From contig JAMKCF010000019.1 of NCBI GenBank assembly GCA_023634235.1, positions 1,798,001-1,862,000 on the forward strand: 64,000 bases of DNA, read 5' to 3'. Positions within the stretch are counted from its first letter, which is position 1, and every line of letters begins with the position of its first letter. Of the stretch, positions 23,704 to 35,100 are shown one piece after another. Source of the DNA: Pisaster brevispinus. Taxonomy: Eukaryota; Echinodermata; Asteroidea; Forcipulatida; Asteriidae. Below the pieces are notes generated by a model. That model saw only the letters and a list, made by a program, of their open reading frames with translations, was not told the origin of the DNA and made no database searches. The position numbers and the translations under genes are program-made.

Positions 23704-26640
23704 AGTATCAGAACTGTGCCCTCAGGAATGTATCCTTTAAAGGTGATCACAGGGGGAAGAACGATAACAAGATTAAGAGACAATTGGCGTCTGCAAGCCA
23801 ACCAAAATGTCCATAGCGGCCTCAAGATTTGACCTACTCTTCTATTCAGCCAAAAGGTCAAAGTTAGGCCCTAAGGTTATTTTCTGAACGCACATTTCCA
23901 ATGTTTCTGTAATGTTTCCCATGATACTACATCTACATTCCTAAAACAAAACAAAATTCCTTGTCGGTATTATACATTTCAGAGATTTTACCAGAAAACT
24001 TGTGTAATAAAACTGACTATAATAATCAATAGCTGTGTCCAGTCTTATGGTAATGATACATAAATGAATTGTCTCTAGGTTTATTAGTATTCAGGGCCAA
24101 ATTCAGCAATAATTGGGCAATAATTACTGGGCAATCAATCGAGTTCGTGAAACTTATAAAGCTCACCTATGCATTGAGATTGAGAATTGAAACTAAAGAA
24201 GCTTTGTGTATAGATGTCCATTCAGTAATGAATAAATCTTGAACTGGGAAACTGACCATTAACTTGTCTATGCAAACAAGTTGAACAACGCCCTCTTGTT
24301 GTGATTCGGATAGTAGAATCGATCATTTTTCAGTAATGTCCAAATAATAGTTTGGGCGTGTGTAATACACAAGGCTATACCGACACAAAAGGGTGAGGGA
24401 ATCAAATGATCTAACCAACGACAATGGTACCGCGTTTACTTCCACGTTGAAACCATGGCAATGGCTATAGAAACGACCTTCTCTTGATTAAGACTCCTTT
24501 TTAACATTATGAAAATTTATGTTTTTTATTTTGGGTTGAGTTTGACTGTATAAGAAAAGAAAAAAAGCTAGCATTTATAATTGTGCATCTGAAATGACTA
24601 CAACCTTGTGGAAAATGTGTGGTTTTATCTTGCAACTATTTAAGGGCTTAAGAAAAATGTGGAAAAAAAATCCTTCTATGATTGTCTTACTCGTGTGTTG
24701 CCTTTTTAAGCCAGTCTCCACCCGACCCCCGAATTCATAGCAAATGATGTCTTGGAAGTGGACTAGAAGACGATGCGCCGTTTTGTCAATGTATTCCAAA
24801 CTGTTAAATTCAGAAGTTCATTATGCCAAAATAAACATTGATTTAATTGAGTTCGGTGATAGAGATTGTGCTGAGTAAGCAGAGTAAGTGCAATTTGATC
24901 ACATGAAGTGTATAAACTCACCAAAGACACAGTATTTTGTGTGCGATTTCAAGGGTGCTGCTATACGGGAGGAATCGTCAGGTGTCTGTTGTTTGTGTGT
25001 GATAACGCAGGTTTTTTTTAGATCAACCCAGATCATGGACCCTGTACCTTTTTTTGACGATACAAGATATTTATAGAGTGACCTTCTGCCTTGAACGGTG
25101 GAAGGTACCTTCTCTAACAAAGGACACTAAATGATCTCATCCTAAAAGTGTATGGTGTGAACAAGATAAACATCTCATTAGTGTGTTAAGTTGACCCTAG
25201 AGATTCCGTTGTGATTTGCGGTTGTAGAGGGAGAGGCTTTGGAATTCGACGATGAAGAGTGAGACTAAAGACACTAATTTTGAGAACTTTTAGTCACTGG
25301 GTTTTGTTTTGTTTTTTATTTGTGTTTTGCACCTCGGTTGGCAGGAATAGGCCTTTTTATTTTTTGCATAACGGTCACTGTTACAAGCCAGAAGCCCAGT
25401 GTGCTAATATGCCACAATGGCCTTTTATGAATTACATTACACGGTCACTAAAATTTATTATAACTTAATAACCTGCAATTAACTTGGCCCTCTCTCAAGT
25501 TGACGACCTCCAACGTTCACAGTATCGTTACTGCAATCGATATTACAATACAGACATAATTAGGCATACATGTATTACTGTGGCGAAGCCCTGGGTAGAT
25601 GGTGGCTTGTCACTGGGTTTGAAAGATTACTTCATCGGAGAAGGGGCATATACTTTCAGGCAGAATTTCGTCATTAAGTTTGTAGTCATTTATTTTCCTT
25701 GGTATTATCTAGTGGTATCAACCCACGTATTAACCCAAATAAATCCCTTCCAAAAGAGAGGTAGTCAAAACTTTATCAAAAGTCAGTTTATAGCATATCA
25801 ATGGTAATAATACTCTATTTCTGAATCCCCATATCTTCATATTAAGTCTTTACTCTGTAATTCCAAACATCACTCGATTGTAATACCATTGCGACCGTTA
25901 GGTATGTTTTTCCCCTTGCAGTTCGATTTGTCTTCTCTATTTCTTTAAGGGGTCGGCAATTAAGTAGACTTGATGACAAGTCGTTAGTCAGTGTCTATAT
26001 TTTTCTGCCAGCGCTGCCTATTACAAACACACATCCTGCTGTTCATGCAACAGTCACAGTGTGATTATACATTCATGCAACGGTCGTAGGTAGCGCGTGG
26101 CAAGGTCCGTCAGCTCTAACGACTTGAGTAGCTTGTTCCCAGCTGAATATTATTCATATATAGTAAATTATACATTGCATATGCAAAAGTTGCCATAAAG
26201 AGGGGCCAATGGTAGCTCGTCTGACAAAATTGGAAGAATTCATTATAAACATGGGAATGTATCTTTTCTGTTGTTGTTTTTTTTTTTTTGAATGACAATT
26301 AATTTGCCAACATCAGTGTAAAAGGCATAATATTTTAATCATTATAACAATTTCTTAACTTCGAAGAATGAAGTGTGCGCCTGGTAGCTGCAATGCCATA
26401 CGCTGCAAGATGTATGATGAATATTCATGTCTTCACGATTCCCAATCAAACTGCTCCGTCCAATGTTGGTAGCAAGTCCAATTGCATGTGTACAAAGCTG
26501 GGTACAAGTTATTCAAGACGGTAATTGCAACTGACTCACACGCATATTGGGATTGAGGATGTGTGTACCGTCCCCGCAACTAGACCGCACAACAATTACC
26601 GACTTGATTTCAAGACTAGCAATTAAGATGAGAAACTACT
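23704..26640. other. Intergenic region, no gene seen
   Basis: Upstream of the SDR gene. No supported exon on either strand. Several short open frames (around 24575-25120 and 25259-25807) have no domain, signal or splice context. The SDR promoter must lie near 23704-24000, but no TATA motif stands out. Confidence 0.5.
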
Positions 26641-26651
26641 GGAATCTAAAG

Positions 26652-26744
26652 TGAAAAATAGTCAGTGGAATGACGTTTCAACCCCAAGAAGAGTCTTTCT
26701 CGAGAGAGACTCTGCGTCGAAACGTCAGACCACTAACTATTTTA
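26652..26744. repeat. Foldback repeat with CTCGAG centre, copy 1
   Basis: The left arm with ATAGTCAGTGGAATGACGTTTC pairs with the right arm GAAACGTCAGACCACTAACTAT around AGAGTCTTTCTCGAGAGAGACTCT. A related copy is at 43213-43318 in the ependymin-like gene. Confidence 0.75.
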
Positions 26745-27716
26745 TGCATTTATACCATGTAGGTACTTTTAGTTGGTTTAACAGCTAATTCTAGGTTCTC
26801 GTGAATCCAAAGTATGGTAGGCTCTAAACTGACTTTTGATAAAGCTTTGATTATATACCTCTCTTGTGAAAGGGATTTATTTTGATTAATACGTGGATTT
26901 ATACAAAAAGAACAACGTTATGGCACCGGTGGTGGTCTATGGTCGTCTTTTTGAGATTAAGCCAAACAGTGAAAAAATAAAATTGATTGAAATTTGAACA
27001 AAATGTAGGCCCCTATAGCATGGTGCGGTTTAATAAAAGAAGTAGCCTTGTTATCCTTTAGAGGATAATCGTCATATTTTGGGAAATGAATAAATTGTTT
27101 ATCTAAAAACCGGTCGCCCATTGACATTGGTTGCCTAAGTTGAGGTTAACCTCAGATCAATACTAAATACTTACAAATATATTTAACATTAACAGTACAA
27201 GGCATGTTTATTTTCCATCCGATTCAGTACGATATTTTATTAATAATATAATTAAAAGTAGTTTTGAAGGGTTGTGGTTTTTATATATAGCCACTTCCCT
27301 ATGCAACTTAAATCTCGAGTTTAAAATACCACTTCTTGTAGGAAGTCCAACATCACTTGCAAAAAGATTTACGTGAGATGCACACTGTATTCAAGTGGGT
27401 AAATTAAAAATGCAAAGTGCCTCAACCGTTTTTAGTTGGTTTTTATTTATTAGCTGTTTCGTAGCGAAGCGCAGCGAAACAGCTCTTGTTTTCGTTAAAG
27501 TTTTTTTAAATATTTTTTTTAGCTGTTTCGTAGCGCAGCGCAGCGAAACAGCTCTTGTTTTCGTTAAAGTTTTTTTTTTTTCCTTTTTTTATTTGTCTGT
27601 TTCAGTAAAAAGAGTACGGAAGCTTCAATTGCCATCACGTTACTGAGTTACCGAGATATTTTATCTCAGAAACATGGAATATTTTGTTGGAAACATGGAA
27701 TTCAATGATAAGGTAT

Positions 27717-27827
27717 ACGGAAGCTTAAAGTGACCATCCGCGTTTCCGAGTTTCCAAGATAATTATCTCAGAAAGACATGTTTCCCTTGGAAACTCGGAA
27801 ATGCGGATGGTCACTTTAAGCTTCCGT
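27717..27827. repeat. Inner inverted repeat, 42-bp arms
   Basis: Arms 27717-27758 and 27786-27827 differ at one base (ACGGAAGCTTAAAGTGACCA at both outer ends) around a 27-nt loop that itself contains GATAATTATC. It forms a strong hairpin inside the larger foldback element. Confidence 0.9.
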
Positions 27828-27860
27828 AGCTTACCAAGCAAGCAAGCGCCGAATTTCGGC

Positions 27861-28170
27861 ATTCCGTGTTTCTGAGATACCTTATTATTGAATTCCGTGT
27901 TTCCAAGATACCTTATTATTGAATTCTGTGTTTCCAAGATACCTTATAATTGAATTCCGTGTTTCCAAGATACCTTATCTTGGAATTCCGTGTTTCCAAG
28001 ATACCTTATCTTGGAATTCCGTGTTTCCAAGATACCTTATCTTGGAATTCCGTGTTTCCAAGATACCTTATCTTGGAATTCCGTGTTTCCAAGATACCTT
28101 ATCTTCGAATTCCGTGTTTCCAAGATACCTTGTCATTGAATTCCAAGTTTCGGGGATACGGTATCATTGA
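27861..28170 (+). repeat. 31-bp tandem array, 10 units, each with a GATA/TATC dyad
   Basis: Ten head-to-tail units of exactly 31 bp, starting ATTCCGTGTTTCCAAGATAC. The central units carry the perfect dyad CCAAGATA-CCT-TATCTTGG; edge units are degraded (TTATTG, GTCATTG). The period is not divisible by three and has no stops in forward frames, so overlapping open frames appear that are artefacts. Confidence 0.95.
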
Positions 28171-28388
28171 ATTCCATGTTTCCAACAAAATATTCCGTGT
28201 TTCTGAGATAAATTATCTCGGTAACTCAGTAAACGTGATGGCAATTTAAGTTTCCGTAAAAGAGCCATTGAGATAACACACGTTCGGTCTAAGCGGCCTT
28301 TTGCATAGTTCCTAATGAGCAATTGCAATGAAACTTTCAGTGATGAAAGGCATTGGTGCAATAATGATTTTAAAACAATGGTGTCATG

Positions 28389-28980
28389 ATGACGTCATCA
28401 CCTGTCACGTGACGTCATCTTAAAGGTTTCTATTTTAAATATTATTTGAAAATCCGTAACAAATAAGCCACAAGAGACCGTAGGTTTTTGTTTGCGGGAT
28501 TGTATAGGGATAACATAGGTCTTCGTTGAATTCAATGTGCGTGACCTCACATGACCTCTACTTCCGGTCGAAACCGGAAGTGCCTCGTAATTCAAAAGTC
28601 CTAAAAGTTATGAAAATGCTTTCAACGGTGTTAGTGTCTGGCAAGGGTGGGCATTTAAAAAAAATACCGATGACGTCACGATACACACGAGCGCCCTCTA
28701 GCGGCAGGTTGAAAACTGTTCAAAATGGACTTTTTGAAGATTTGTGTGGAGAAGTTTTGTGTAATCACTTCAAAATTTACACACATGTTGATCGTCAGGC
28801 AGCCATCATATGTGTGAAGTTTCAGATCAATGACGTCATCGAGGGTCACGTGACGCGGCATTAAAAGTGCGTTTTTGAAGTCGTATATCTCCCGAAGTAA
28901 TAGTGTGATCATGTTGAAACTTGGTAGGTTGTTAGATATTGGCAAGTTCTTGTAAATTTTGAAATGACGTCATGATGACG
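28389..28980. promoter_or_regulatory. Cluster of TGACGTCA palindromes within the HINE-like repeat
   Basis: TGACGTCA (CRE/ATF palindrome) or close variants occur near 28390, 28411, 28672, 28830, 28964 and 28974, several followed by CACGTGACG. Copies recur in the outer element near 29350 and 29650. They come with the repeat. Regulatory activity is not shown. Confidence 0.45.
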
Positions 28981-30050
28981 TCATCACATGATTTTTTATG
29001 GTTTTTTCATTTTTTGCACCTCTTTGTCATAAATTGCTAATAAAACGTGGTATAATCCAAATTCTTTTTTAAACAGGCTTGATACATCATAACTGCTTTG
29101 AATACAAACAACTTTCAAATTCAGTTGAGTAATTAGAAAAAGTTATGACGAAACAGCTCGGCATTTGTGCACAAATGCAATAATGTCTAGTTTGTTTTTT
29201 TATTTGTCTGTTTCAGTAAAAAAGGCTATTGACATAACGCACGTTCGGTCAAAGCGGCCTTTTGCATAGTTCCTAATGAGCAATTGCAATGAGACTTTCA
29301 GTGATGAAAGGCATTGGTGCAATAATGATCCCAAAACAACGAGGTCATGATGACGTCATCACCTGTCACGTGACGTCATCTTAAAGGTTTCTATTTTAAA
29401 TATTTGAAAATCAGTAACAAATCAGCCACAAGAGACCGTAGGTTTCTGTTTGCGGGATTGTATAGGGATATTAGGTCTTCATTTTATTCAGTGTGCGTGA
29501 CCTCACATGACCTCTACTTCCGGTCGAAACCGGAAGTGCCTCGTAATTCAAAAGTGCTTAATGTTATGAAAACGCTTTCAACGATGTTAGTGTCTGTCTG
29601 AAACTTGGTAGGCTGTTAGGTATTGGCAAGTTCTTGTAAATTTTGAAATGACGTCATGATGACGTCATCACATGATTTTTTATGATTTTTTCATTTTTTG
29701 CACCTTTTTGTCATAAATTGCTAATAAAACGTGGTATAATCCAAATTCTTTTTGAAACAGGCTTGATACATCATAACTGCTTTGAATACAAAAAACTTTC
29801 AAATTCAGTTGAGTAATTAAAAAAAGTTATGCGAAACAGCTCGGCATTTGTGCACAAATGCAATATGTCTAGTTGGGTTTTTTTTTTTTTTTTTTTTCGT
29901 TTTTGAACAGTTTCCGACCTAACCAGGTTTCATCCAGTTCTTTTGCCAGTTTGTCAAGCTTGTTAGAACACCACAACGTGTATATTATGCAATAATATTA
30001 TTAGTGAAAGTTATAAGAAGTCGTACAGCGGAACTGTTGATGTATGAAAT

Positions 30051-30815
30051 TTACAAATCTGAGTAGATACAGAACGATTCAGTTTTCTTGAACTTGGCGG
30101 GATCTTCTGAGCTGGTTGCGTTGTTCATTTGACACAGCCTCTTGCGAGCTTCCTCGGTCTGTTTGATGTTGAATGAGAGACATCTTGGTTCATTGCTGCA
30201 AGCCAAGACGCACTCCATCATACTCTTAGTGACAAACTCTCCAATGACGTGGTCTACAAGGCACGAGGAGATAAGATGCTGATCACTGCCGACAGTAAAG
30301 CAATACTTGCTGCTGGCTTGTCCTTGTCGAGCTTGGGAATCTTCTCGGTCGCGAATACAGACGGCCTTTGCTGGACCTATACAAGGTCCATCATATATAC
30401 CAGTAGATACGATATTCATAAAGGCACAGTCTTCGTTATTAAAATCATTTGGCTCTCCCGTTTCCCAGCCTATGAATATCTCACCTTTCTTATGCCCTTC
30501 ACACCTCCAGTCTCCTTCAATGTCCATGTCATTACAAGCTATCCAGAGGTAGGAAATGCTTTCTGTATCACCGATTTGCCACAAGAGATTATTCTCTTCA
30601 CTTGACCGAGGGGCAAGCATCTGACCTCCCAAGTCTCTACATGCAGATTGAGATGCTTCCCAAGACGAAGCAACTTGGGTGAGGCGATAACACGAGTTAC
30701 CCCACGATTGCCACAAAGGAGGGCAACATCCGGCACTGGAGGAGCAAACCTCTGAACTATATAATACAATCAGGCAACCAAGAAGGCCAATCACTCCCAG
30801 CATCTTGAAGACCAC
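30051..30815 (-). CDS. Secreted C-type lectin with PAN/apple domain, intronless (paralogue 2)
   Basis: A single frame of up to 254 residues; the ATG at 30803 (Met5) would give a more typical signal peptide start than Met1. Hydrophobic signal (about 5-20), C-type lectin domain from CCPPLWQSWGNSCYRL (31-46) to about 154 with EPN at 121-123, a linker (RQGQASSK), then the PAN/apple-like domain (about 175-252). The second calcium-site motif is not WND: the matching position reads IYDGPC, so calcium-dependent sugar binding may be altered. The first 25 mature residues and the PAN domain are nearly identical to paralogue 1, whereas the middle of the lectin domain is strongly diverged. Extracellular; function inferred from family. 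Confidence 0.9.
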   Translation of the reverse strand: MVFKMLGVIGLLGCLIVLYSSEVCSSSAGCCPPLWQSWGNSCYRLTQVASSWEASQSACRDLGGQMLAPRSSEENNLLWQIGDTESISYLWIACNDMDIEGDWRCEGHKKGEIFIGWETGEPNDFNNEDCAFMNIVSTGIYDGPCIGPAKAVCIRDREDSQARQGQASSKYCFTVGSDQHLISSCLVDHVIGEFVTKSMMECVLACSNEPRCLSFNIKQTEEARKRLCQMNNATSSEDPAKFKKTESFCIYSDL

Positions 30816-30894
30816 TGACTGAAAATCTGTCGATGTCCGTCAATGACTTTACTAACTTATGTCCAGTGTTGATAATCACTAACGGTCGCTCAGG

Positions 30895-30900
30895 TTATAA
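30895..30900 (-). promoter_or_regulatory. Candidate TATA-like element of lectin 2
   Basis: TTATAA on the minus strand about 80-95 bp upstream of the two possible start codons, a plausible distance for a short 5' UTR in an intronless gene. Weak evidence on its own. Confidence 0.35.
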
Positions 30901-32122
30901 GTATAGATTATGTTATCACCGAGTTATTTTAAGGATGAAACACAACACTTGAACTAAAATACACTGGTTCGATTTATGATTGCACTAGGCTATGAGTTGT
31001 GACATGCATTCCTGAGTTATAAACATAAACTGGCGCACTTTATAAAATCTTCACTTTGCGGTGCTGATGCAAATCACGTACCCTCGAACTAAAAGGCACG
31101 CCCAATTAATTTGCTCACCTCCTCGCTCTTTCCCTGTGCGCCGTCCAACAAGGCATGTGTTTATCGTGACGCCATAATCACTGCTTGCATCATAAATAAA
31201 AAATGAGGAATTTTTGGTACAACTTACTTTTTTAATTGACCGATCGATTCCCATTACTGTTGCTGGTGGTCTTTATTCGACCGACGACGTGGCGGCGCAT
31301 TGTTGTTAATGGGGCCTATTGATATTACTGATAATTTATTGATTCCTGTTTCTAGGGAAACAAACCAGGACCCACTCGTCATCATCGACCTTATTTATTA
31401 TTGTTTTTTTGACCGAGCAAGGTTTGATGTTAAAATCGATGCTTTAAGCCTATTCTTTGTTTTCACTGATAAAGGGACTGAAATATCGAGTTAGTAAACA
31501 TTTTTGTTGGCCTATCTTGCAAGCAAGACTGAACAACTTTCAACCATTTAATAATATGTATTATGATATTTAAAAAGATTAAACACAGACAACTATTTCT
31601 GTTTGTTTGTTTATTTCTTTTCTCGATGCAGTTTGACTAAGACGGCGTCCAAATTAAACCAGCTGATATCTGTCGTGCATAACTTCAAAATGGCACACAA
31701 GTGCCGATGGTGGCGGTACACTCTTGGGATTTTTATAATGCTTCAAAAAATATTGCACATCGAAAGAAATGTATCTGCCGCTGCTCTAAATGCAGTTGTT
31801 TACGATAACGTGAAAACGTTAGAGAGCACAGCTCTGTTTCATAAATATTAATTAAGATTCATCTTATTGTGGTGTGTTTTCAATAATTATTGCCACAGTG
31901 CTTTTACAACACACTTTGCTTAACAAACGATGTTAACTTTTAATTTAGCTCATTGACATTGTACGCTGTTGAAGTTGTGCAATTTGAACTAGCACATCAA
32001 GACATGTGTTTGGCGGTGCGATGCGATCTCAGTCATAACAAAAATAACAACACCACAGAAGTGAAAATTATGTCAAATAATTGCTAAAAATTGATCAAAT
32101 TTTCACAGATAAATTGTTCAGA
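30901..32122. other. Divergent intergenic region between lectin 2 and NUP133
   Basis: Lectin 2 runs left and NUP133 runs right, so both promoters lie here. No exon seen. The NUP133 5' UTR immediately before 32123 contains no upstream ATG in the last 40 bases. Confidence 0.5.
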
Positions 32123-35100
32123 ATGAACACCCCTCGAAGCAGCAGCTCTAAAAAGGGCAAATACACGCCGTTTAGCACAGGTCGAGTTGGTCGACCAGGA
32201 AGTGGTCTTGGTTCTGCTTCATCGCGACGAAGCAGTGCCGGAATATTCGCCGGTGGCACGGGTGCAAGACGGTCGCCGTTCGCCTTCACTTCCGTTACAG
32301 GAACAAGGTAACTAAGCGTACGAAGTGTAGCTTTTTTTTGCATTTTGTAGAAAAAATGGGGACATAATGGGCTCGTACATCGTAGCAAGAAGTGACCTAT
32401 CTCGTCCACAGTAAAACAAAACAAAACGTGTTTGGAGAAAATCACAAACGAAGTGCACTGTTTTAGTGTTAGTGTTACTGTCACGACTGTTACAGTGTTA
32501 GTGTTTTAGTGTTTATTTTTCTTTTTAAACTGCTGTTTCGGGGTCAGGGGTATGCTGACTAGTGACTAGTGAACGATTTTATTTATTTATCAAAAATAAA
32601 GCTGACTACTTTATTTGTACAGAACTGTCAATGTAATGTGTTTGCGTTCCTGCATGTGTCCTGCAACTGTTTTAATTAGTAATTAATTCCTAAATAGATA
32701 AGTCACTAAATGTGAAAATTGACAAAACGAGTTTTGCCTGCAGAGCTCTGTGTACAAACCAATACATGTTGAGACTTCATGAAAATACTACGCTTCTGGA
32801 TAGGAAGCCCGAACTGCACACGCTGTAGCGCATAGTATATCATTGATTGGTAAAGTGGCGTATCTAGATAGGTCACTTCTTGAGTTTACAAAATAGCAAA
32901 TCTAGTGATTTGTCATCTAACTCTAAGTGTTTTGGAATGATTACCTGGCTAGATGCTTCCTTTTTAAAAGGGTAATGGCACCAAGGCATTTTCTTCTTAA
33001 AAGGGCACCTCTATGAGGAAATTGTAAACTTCTATTGGAACATTTCAAGGGGCACCAAGGCAATGACCAGGGGCAATGGGGGCAATTGCCTCTGTTGCCT
33101 GCGTGAAGTATCAGGCCTGGATAGCAAAACTCAAGTAACAGAAACAGGTCAGCTTGTGCATGCACACCAGACTGAACAATATCTTTTAATTGTTAAAGAT
33201 GCTTGGTCAGATATTTTGGAAGGGTTGACCCCAAAATTTTGATTCAAATTTTTAACGGTTATTTTTATAGATTTCATTTTAAAGGTATTGCACAAAACAA
33301 GACTGCCAATGAAAAGTGGTACATGTAGTTATTTAAAATCTAAAACAGACTTCTTGTCAGGATCCGGATATTAAATCGTGTCCATAAAGCCATAACAAAA
33401 AACAATTTTTCATGTCAAATGTATTTTTTGCATTTTTATGCAAAATCGTTTGTATGGTTTTCCATTTGAAATGGCATTGTTTGTCAAAATTTGTTTGGAA
33501 AATTTTTTATTTTAATTTTATTCATTTTGTTTCTTTTTTTTTCATAAATCGGAAATTGCAACTTTGAATGCATTTGTTTTGTCATTAATATGTAAGGCAT
33601 TGGTGTATTGGAGTCTTTGCTAGTCAGCACTGACAAATAATGTTTTTATTTGTTTTTTAATTCTCTTTTGTTCTTGACACTAACAAGGAGTCCAGCTTTT
33701 GGGAATCGTTCTATCCTACAAACGTCGGTGATTGCAGAGACGGCTCACTACATTGTGGAGAATTATGGCTCTTCTGTCCCGGTACTCATCACAGAGGCTC
33801 TGGCTATGGCTGATCGTTAGTATTATCTAATTTAATATCTTAAACTCGGGTTTAGGCTTCTGCACAAGAACATTTCATCATCTGAAACTACCCCTGGTAG
33901 TGGCACAATGAAATAAAAAGTGTTGTACTGTCACTTTGGTTGAGTGTGGACGGATTATAGAAAGTAAGTCCAGGGAAATACATGTAGTGTTATAGTTAGT
34001 TTTCCCAAGACGTTGAGTTAATATGGAAAACAAATTGCATTCTACATCCCTTATACAGCAAGACTAAAGGCTTCTAAAGTACAATTGAACAAGTACATGA
34101 GACACAGAAATGCTGTGTTTTTCTGTAATCCACTATTGTATAACTTATTCTCCAGCAAACTTGCAAACAAACCAAGAATGACACAAAACAAAACTTTTCT
34201 TTTTCATTTTTCTTGAGGTTTCAACCTCATCTCCAATGCTTTTATTGTTTCTGCAAACTTAAAGTGAAAGTTTCCACAAAAAGCATCATTTTAAATTTAC
34301 TTACATCAACATGAATTTCAGAGTTAGTAGAATCTTGAAAAGAAAGATTGAACTCAAAGTCTATACCAAGGATTCCTGTGCTGTACCAAGGATTGCTGTG
34401 CATTGACAGTTCTTGATTTCATAACTAGGCACTTTAGGTGGTTTACGGGACATGTGCATCCATTGTTTCAGTGCAGGCCTGGAGTTACACAGAGGCCTTG
34501 GCTTCTGGTGACCCTGGTCTTGGCTGTGGTGTCCTTCAAAAGTTTTCCATAAACTTTAAAATTTTCAAATGAAAGTGCCCTTTGCAAAATGAAATCGGCC
34601 TTGCCCTCTCCAAGATGAAATTCCAGGCCTGCAGTGGGGTTTTGCTTCAGAAAGAGGTGCGGGAAATCATTTTATTTGGGATGATTGATAAATGAAGGCA
34701 CTGTCCAATTCAGTGAAATGGTGTCTAATAGTTTTTGTTTTGATTGACAGGTTCAACCAGTGTGAGTGTGCATATCGATCCATCAGGCTGGGCATGTGTT
34801 GTTTGTGGGAGGAGGCTCTTTGTGTGGAGATACAAACACACTCATATTGCCAAGGTGCGGTCATGTTCTCTTTAACTTGACGGACAGGGAATTCTTGTTT
34901 TTGTTTTGATTTCTTACACCAGGTTCAGACAGGTGCTCCAGAGTCGCGCCGAACCAAATAGATTAGGAGCAACTCAAGGTCAACCCAAATAAATCTTGGT
35001 TTCAGACGGGCAAACTTAACATCATTTTCATTAGGTTCGGCTCATGACAAGATCCACATTTGAAACCAAGACGCTCCAGAGTCGGTCCAAATGCCTGCAA

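Larger units (their letters stand above)
27615..28258. mobile_element. Foldback element with ~100-bp inverted ends inserted in the inner HINE-like copy
   Basis: Left arm 27615-27714 and right arm about 28157-28258 are inverted copies with only scattered differences (TACGGAAGCTTCAATTGCCA against TACGGAAACTTAAATTGCCA on the other strand). AAAGAG flanks both sides (27609-27614 and 28259-28264), like a short target-site duplication, and the outer HINE-like copy lacks the whole segment, which gives the empty site. The interior holds a second inverted repeat (27717-27827) and a 31-bp tandem array. Confidence 0.75.
27449..29876 (+). mobile_element. Nested pair of Helentron/HINE-like elements (outer copy interrupted by inner copy)
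   Basis: Two left ends (AGCTGTTTCGTAGCG..., at about 27450 and 27521) and two right ends (CGAAACAGCTCGG, then the palindrome GCATTTGTGCACAAATGC, then 8-9 nt, then CTAG before T; about 29150-29190 and 29832-29874). The outer copy (27449-27519 plus about 29190-29876) reads through if the inner copy (27520 to about 29189), lodged in its T tract, is removed. The inverted pair AGCTGTTTCG/CGAAACAGCT sits at the left terminus but inside the right hairpin, the asymmetric layout described for Helitron2/Helentron non-autonomous elements. Both copies share about 660 bp; the outer lacks about 270 bp present at 28642-28914 of the inner. No transposase frame. Superfamily assignment is inference. Confidence 0.6.

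Noticed and set aside
27861..28170. CRISPR array
   Set aside because: The units are contiguous 31-bp tandem repeats without unique spacers, and the genome is animal.
27919..28249. Overlapping long frames with repeated NSVFPRYL-type peptides
   Set aside because: A 31-bp repeat without stops cycles through all frames; the peptides are by-products of the array.
32081..32122. Upstream extension of NUP133 exon 1
   Set aside because: The frame is open upstream but has no ATG before 32123, and the sequence from 32123 fits a disordered nucleoporin N-terminus.
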